Source: an uncultured Planctomycetaceae bacterium
GTDB lineage: Bacteria > Planctomycetota > Planctomycetia > Pirellulales > Pirellulaceae
Assembly: GCA_937904535.1 (NCBI GenBank)
Contig: CALELC010000559.1
Location: forward strand, 1-8,907
Reading direction: 5' to 3'
DNA: 8,907 nucleotides
Below the pieces are notes generated by a model. The model saw only the letters and a list, made by a program, of their open reading frames with translations. It did no database searches and was not told the DNA's origin. The position numbers and the translations under genes were made by a program. Of the stretch, positions 6,485-8,907 are shown piece by piece (positions within the stretch are counted from its first letter, which is position 1; each line of letters begins with the position of its first letter).

Positions 6485-6636
6485 CGGCCAGCCTGCTTCG
6501 CGGCTCGACAATGGCGGAGATGAATTGCACCTGAGTTTCGATTGACCTTCCAATACCTTAGGCTGATCACCGAGGTGTCGACAGCACCGATCCCGTTTCT
6601 CCTGTTTTCCCGTCCGCAGCCAATCATCCACGACCT

Positions 6637-7017
6637 ATGAGCGAAGACCCCCAATCAGTCGAATCCCTTGGCGGATCAAACCGCGTCGCAGTCATGGTTG
6701 ATGCCGCATTCGAGCGTGCCTACACCGATGAAGAGCTGCGCGCGATTTTTGAGCAAGCGGATCCGCAACAGCTCAGCCAAGTGAAGGCTCAAATTGTAGC
6801 CGTAATTGCCGACGATCCCGTGCAGTACAGCGATACCGAGTTAACCGATCTTCACCGCGGACTGGGCATTCAAGAAAAGCACTACTCGCGCCTGATCCGA
6901 CACATGATCGAGGTGCTGGAGGCTCATGGCACCGGCCAGGAACTGATCGATGTGATTCTGGGCCGCTTGGCGATGTACAGCAATCGGATCACGGGGATGC
7001 CGAACGTTGACGGCTGA
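6637..7017 (+). CDS. Divergent truncated haemoglobin, group 1-like
   Basis: The 126-residue protein aligns by eye along its length with group 1 truncated haemoglobins such as mycobacterial GlbN, small haem proteins that bind O2 or NO. Matches in order: SLGG (10-13; family IGG near helix A), MVDAAFERAYTDEEL (20-34; family VVxxFYxRVLxDxxL), F38 at CD1, DPVQYSDTELTDLHRGLGI (60-78; family PxxYTGxxMxxxHxxxGI) and EKHYSRLIRHMIEVLEAHG (80-98). H82 sits where the proximal haem ligand (F8) is expected. The distal side is unusual: the position of the conserved B10 Tyr is F25, E11 Gln is K50, and the EF-loop GG is DD (59-60). The call is therefore family-level; ligand binding may differ or be lost. The ATG at 6637 has no Shine-Dalgarno; a palindrome TGTCGACA (6576-6583) lies 53 bases upstream. 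Its last nine codons and stop overlap the end of glcF on the opposite strand. Confidence 0.72.
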   Translation: MSEDPQSVESLGGSNRVAVMVDAAFERAYTDEELRAIFEQADPQQLSQVKAQIVAVIADDPVQYSDTELTDLHRGLGIQEKHYSRLIRHMIEVLEAHGTGQELIDVILGRLAMYSNRITGMPNVDG

Positions 7018-8281
7018 GTCCGCTGAGTTCACCACGCTGCACGCGATCGAGAATCTGCACAACATGCAGCACGGGAATCGAGCTACCAGCCTTACGCAGG
7101 TGCTGTTCGATCTGCACCTGGCAGCCGATATTACCTAGCGCCACCACGTCGCAATCCGCTGCAATTACAGCCTGTGCCTTTCGCGCCCCAAGTTCCGCGG
7201 CGATTTCGGGCTGATCGATGTTGTAGGTGCCGGCGGAGCCGCAACAAAACTCGGCATCAGCGAGTTCGACGAGCGTGACTCCCTCAATTCGCCGCAGCAG
7301 TTCACGTGGCGGCTGCCGAACCTTCTGAGCATGCGCAAGATGGCAGGCATCGTGGTAGGCGATGCGCAGTGGACGCTCGACCGCCATTTCTTCCAGTTCC
7401 AAACGCTCCAGGAACACGCTCACGTCCATCACCCGCTGGGCAAACTTCTGCGCGTCGGCGTCGCGCTCGTGGCCAGCCAAAATCAGCGGGTACTCATGCA
7501 TCCCGCTACCGCACCCCGCCGCCGTCGTCAGGATCGCATCGGGCAGTCCCGCAAAAGCATCCAGATTTCGCTTGGCGAGCTGGGCAGCGTGCTTGGCATC
7601 GCCGACGTGCCAGTGCAGGGCGCCGCAGCAGGCCTGCGACTGCGGCACTCGCACGGCAACTCCGGCGCGGGTGAGCACGCGGATGGCTGAGGAAGTGATA
7701 TCGGGATTCAGCACCTGCGCGGCACAACCGATGTGCAGACTCACCGTCGCGCGCTGAGTTCCGATTGCAGGAGAAAACTCTGGCGGCGCCTCGGCCACTG
7801 GTAGGTTCTCCGGAATCAGATCGACGAGCGGGCGCATGCCGCGAGGGGCGAGCTTTGCCAATGACCTTGACAACCGTCCCATCCGCATCGCCAGCGCAAA
7901 TCGCTTTGGGTAGGGAACGGTGAGAGACGCGATCCGCCGCCGCAGCCGAGCCCAACGGCTCCGCGCTTGAGGCACTGGATGGAGCGCACGGTACGAGCTG
8001 ATCAGCTCGCCATACTGCACTCCCGAAGGGCAAGCCGTCTGACACGCCACGCATCCGAGGCAACGATCCAGGTGCGGCGCCGCTTGGTCGGGCTCAAGGT
8101 TCCCCTCAAGCACTTCCTTCATCAAGAAAATTCGACCGCGCGGCGAATCCGATTCGTCGCCCAGCACCTCGTACGTGGGGCAGGTTGGCAAGCAAAACCC
8201 GCAGTGAACGCAACTGGTGATCGCGTGGGCCATCGCCTCGCCGCGCGGGCCGAGCGTTTCAACAGGAACACGGTGCAGCAT
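6989..8281 (-). CDS. glcF: Glycolate oxidase iron-sulfur subunit (GlcF-like)
   Basis: GlcF carries electrons from the flavin subunits of glycolate dehydrogenase (GlcD/GlcE), which oxidise glycolate to glyoxylate at the membrane. The 430-residue protein has the standard arrangement: two 4Fe-4S motifs, C24-C27-C30-C34 (SCVHCGFCLPTCPTY) and C74-C77-C80-C84 (CLGCVACQTACPSGVQYG), then two cysteine-rich CCG domains, C186/C218-C219/C257 (ACCGALHWHVG) and C313/C346-C347/C387 (DACHLAHAQK, EFCCGSAGTYN, NIGCQ). All expected Cys are present. Length is slightly above the usual ~405-410 residues, partly from the tail SGLSRQRSASP. The ATG at 8281 puts the first cluster at residue 24, as usual. No Shine-Dalgarno is seen. 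A TTGACA/GACAAT pair with 17-base spacing lies upstream. glcD and glcE are not adjacent: the next 626 bases hold no gene. Related lactate (LldE/LutA-type) or other CCG-domain proteins are the alternative, but the paired clusters plus two CCG domains favour GlcF. Confidence 0.93.
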   Translation of the reverse strand: MLHRVPVETLGPRGEAMAHAITSCVHCGFCLPTCPTYEVLGDESDSPRGRIFLMKEVLEGNLEPDQAAPHLDRCLGCVACQTACPSGVQYGELISSYRALHPVPQARSRWARLRRRIASLTVPYPKRFALAMRMGRLSRSLAKLAPRGMRPLVDLIPENLPVAEAPPEFSPAIGTQRATVSLHIGCAAQVLNPDITSSAIRVLTRAGVAVRVPQSQACCGALHWHVGDAKHAAQLAKRNLDAFAGLPDAILTTAAGCGSGMHEYPLILAGHERDADAQKFAQRVMDVSVFLERLELEEMAVERPLRIAYHDACHLAHAQKVRQPPRELLRRIEGVTLVELADAEFCCGSAGTYNIDQPEIAAELGARKAQAVIAADCDVVALGNIGCQVQIEQHLRKAGSSIPVLHVVQILDRVQRGELSGLSRQRSASP

Positions 8282-8463
8282 CGAAGATCAACCAGACAGC
8301 GGACGCGAGGCAGAGATCAGGTGGCGAAGCGGCGGACGCGGGACGATATTCCCAGGCCGAGCCGCGCTGGTTGTTGCCGCACAACCCTGATTGGCTTGCT
8401 CGTCAGCGGCCAGCCCCCGCCGACACGCTTGCTCTGCACACGACTCACGCCCTGGGTGCGCCG

Positions 8464-8492
8464 ATTGTCCTACAGCCATAAGTACTTGTCAA
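8464..8492 (-). promoter_or_regulatory. Possible sigma-70-type promoter for glcF
   Basis: On the - strand a perfect TTGACA (8492 down to 8487) is followed after 17 bases by GACAAT (8469 down to 8464), four of six matches to TATAAT. Transcription would begin near 8457 and give a leader of about 175 bases before the glcF ATG. Planctomycete promoters are poorly conserved, so this is only a sequence match. Confidence 0.35.
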
Positions 8493-8642
8493 GCAATGTA
8501 TTAGCGGCTTAGTGCCAATCGTCAAAGTGGCGATTCAAGATCGATCGTGTCCTGTCTCATTCGTATGCAAGCAGCACCGCCTGGTTAACTGTTAAGCATT
8601 TATCATACACAGCTGCAGCGCGATGCAGTGCTAATTGAATGA

Positions 8643-8728
8643 GCCTCTGTGCGTTCACGCCTATCAGCTGGATTGCGATTTCGCACGCACGCAGCACGGG
8701 CGAAGTTCGTACGTACGACTACAGAGGC
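8643..8728. repeat. Long-range inverted repeat with internal palindromes
   Basis: GCCTCTGT (8643-8650) is the exact reverse complement of ACAGAGGC (8721-8728). Inside, GTGCGT (8649-8654) can pair with ACGCAC (8685-8690), TGCG can pair with CGCA (8674-8677 with 8682-8685), and TCGTACGTACGA (8707-8718) is a perfect palindrome. Not all of these can form together. The element could be a structured RNA, a protein-binding site or a coincidence. Confidence 0.25.
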
Positions 8729-8907
8729 GGCGCAAACGAGCGCTGTGACTGGGTGGCGCGGGCGTTTGTGTGCTGCACCAAGCTCCTTTTATTCAAATTG
8801 CCCATTGCAGCAGTTATGGGGCGGTGTGGTAGGCACATGAGGCAATCCGGGTTTTATCATTCGCATTGCTGAGACTTGAACATCTCGCCCCAACGGCCAT
8901 CTAGGAT

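Larger units (their letters stand above)
8282..8907. other. 626-base region without a convincing gene
   Basis: No frame here has family features or clear coding bias. The - frame 8288-8479 and the + frames after 8639 look like chance. The region holds the possible glcF promoter (8464-8492), an AT-richer stretch around 8480-8640, a small hairpin CTGCA/TGCAG near 8613-8628, the 12-base perfect palindrome TCGTACGTACGA (8707-8718), and an 8-base inverted repeat GCCTCTGT/ACAGAGGC (8643-8650 with 8721-8728) enclosing further pairing. The gene beyond the right edge cannot be seen. Confidence 0.5.

Noticed and set aside
5884..6654. Long - strand open frame (256 codons) opposite the repeat protein
   Set aside because: The + strand product has five regular domain repeats; the - frame merely mirrors the periodic GC-rich DNA and its translation has no recognisable motif.
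8288..8479. - strand frame ending 6 bases before the glcF start, possible glcE remnant
   Set aside because: The 63 residues are Ala/Arg/Gly-rich with no resemblance to a GlcE C-terminus; the position alone is not enough.
8591..8597. GTTAAGC, matching the GTTRRRY core of integron attC sites
   Set aside because: No matching RYYYAAC partner at a suitable distance, no cassette structure and no integrase in the window.
8639..8872. + strand frame of 77 codons in the right-hand noncoding region
   Set aside because: Mixed composition, no domain, no ribosome binding site, and an overlapping + frame of similar length; it looks like chance.

Overview
The window looks like a stretch of chromosome from a planctomycete, probably a Pirellulaceae relative. 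The basis is by eye only: GC-rich coding sequence, widely absent Shine-Dalgarno motifs, the flavour of the protein sequences (for example a multi-repeat WT..L.LLG...D.EIARRL protein of a kind I associate with this phylum), and loosely packed genes. No rRNA, tRNA, CRISPR array, transposase or integrase is visible. The placement is an inference.

Layout. (1) 2-88, + strand: the last 28 codons of a gene that starts outside the window, followed by a perfect GAAA-capped stem-loop. (2) 347-5215, all on the - strand, read right to left: a DUF952 protein, leuB (3-isopropylmalate dehydrogenase), a CdsA-like CDP-diglyceride synthase overlapping leuB by 4 bases, a TatD-family hydrolase 7 bases further on, and, after a 289-base gap, carA (carbamoyl-phosphate synthase small chain). 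(3) 5216-5776: a gene-poor stretch with inverted repeats and one doubtful signal-peptide-like small ORF. (4) 5777-7017, + strand: a basic protein built from five HTH-like repeats, then a small protein that I read as a divergent group-1 truncated haemoglobin. (5) 6989-8281, - strand: a GlcF-type glycolate oxidase iron-sulfur subunit, whose 3' end overlaps the 3' end of the globin gene. (6) 8282-8907: no convincing gene; a possible glcF promoter and several palindromes.

How the genes fit together. leuB-cdsA-tatD is arranged like a translationally coupled operon, although the three functions (leucine synthesis, phospholipid synthesis, DNA/RNA quality control) are not one pathway. carA is probably transcribed separately and has an imperfect palindrome just before its start. 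The globin and GlcF genes converge; both concern redox chemistry, but no functional link is shown. The window is mostly ordinary housekeeping. The parts most worth a second look are the five-repeat putative DNA-binding protein, the globin with an altered haem pocket, and the non-canonical signature of the CdsA-like enzyme.
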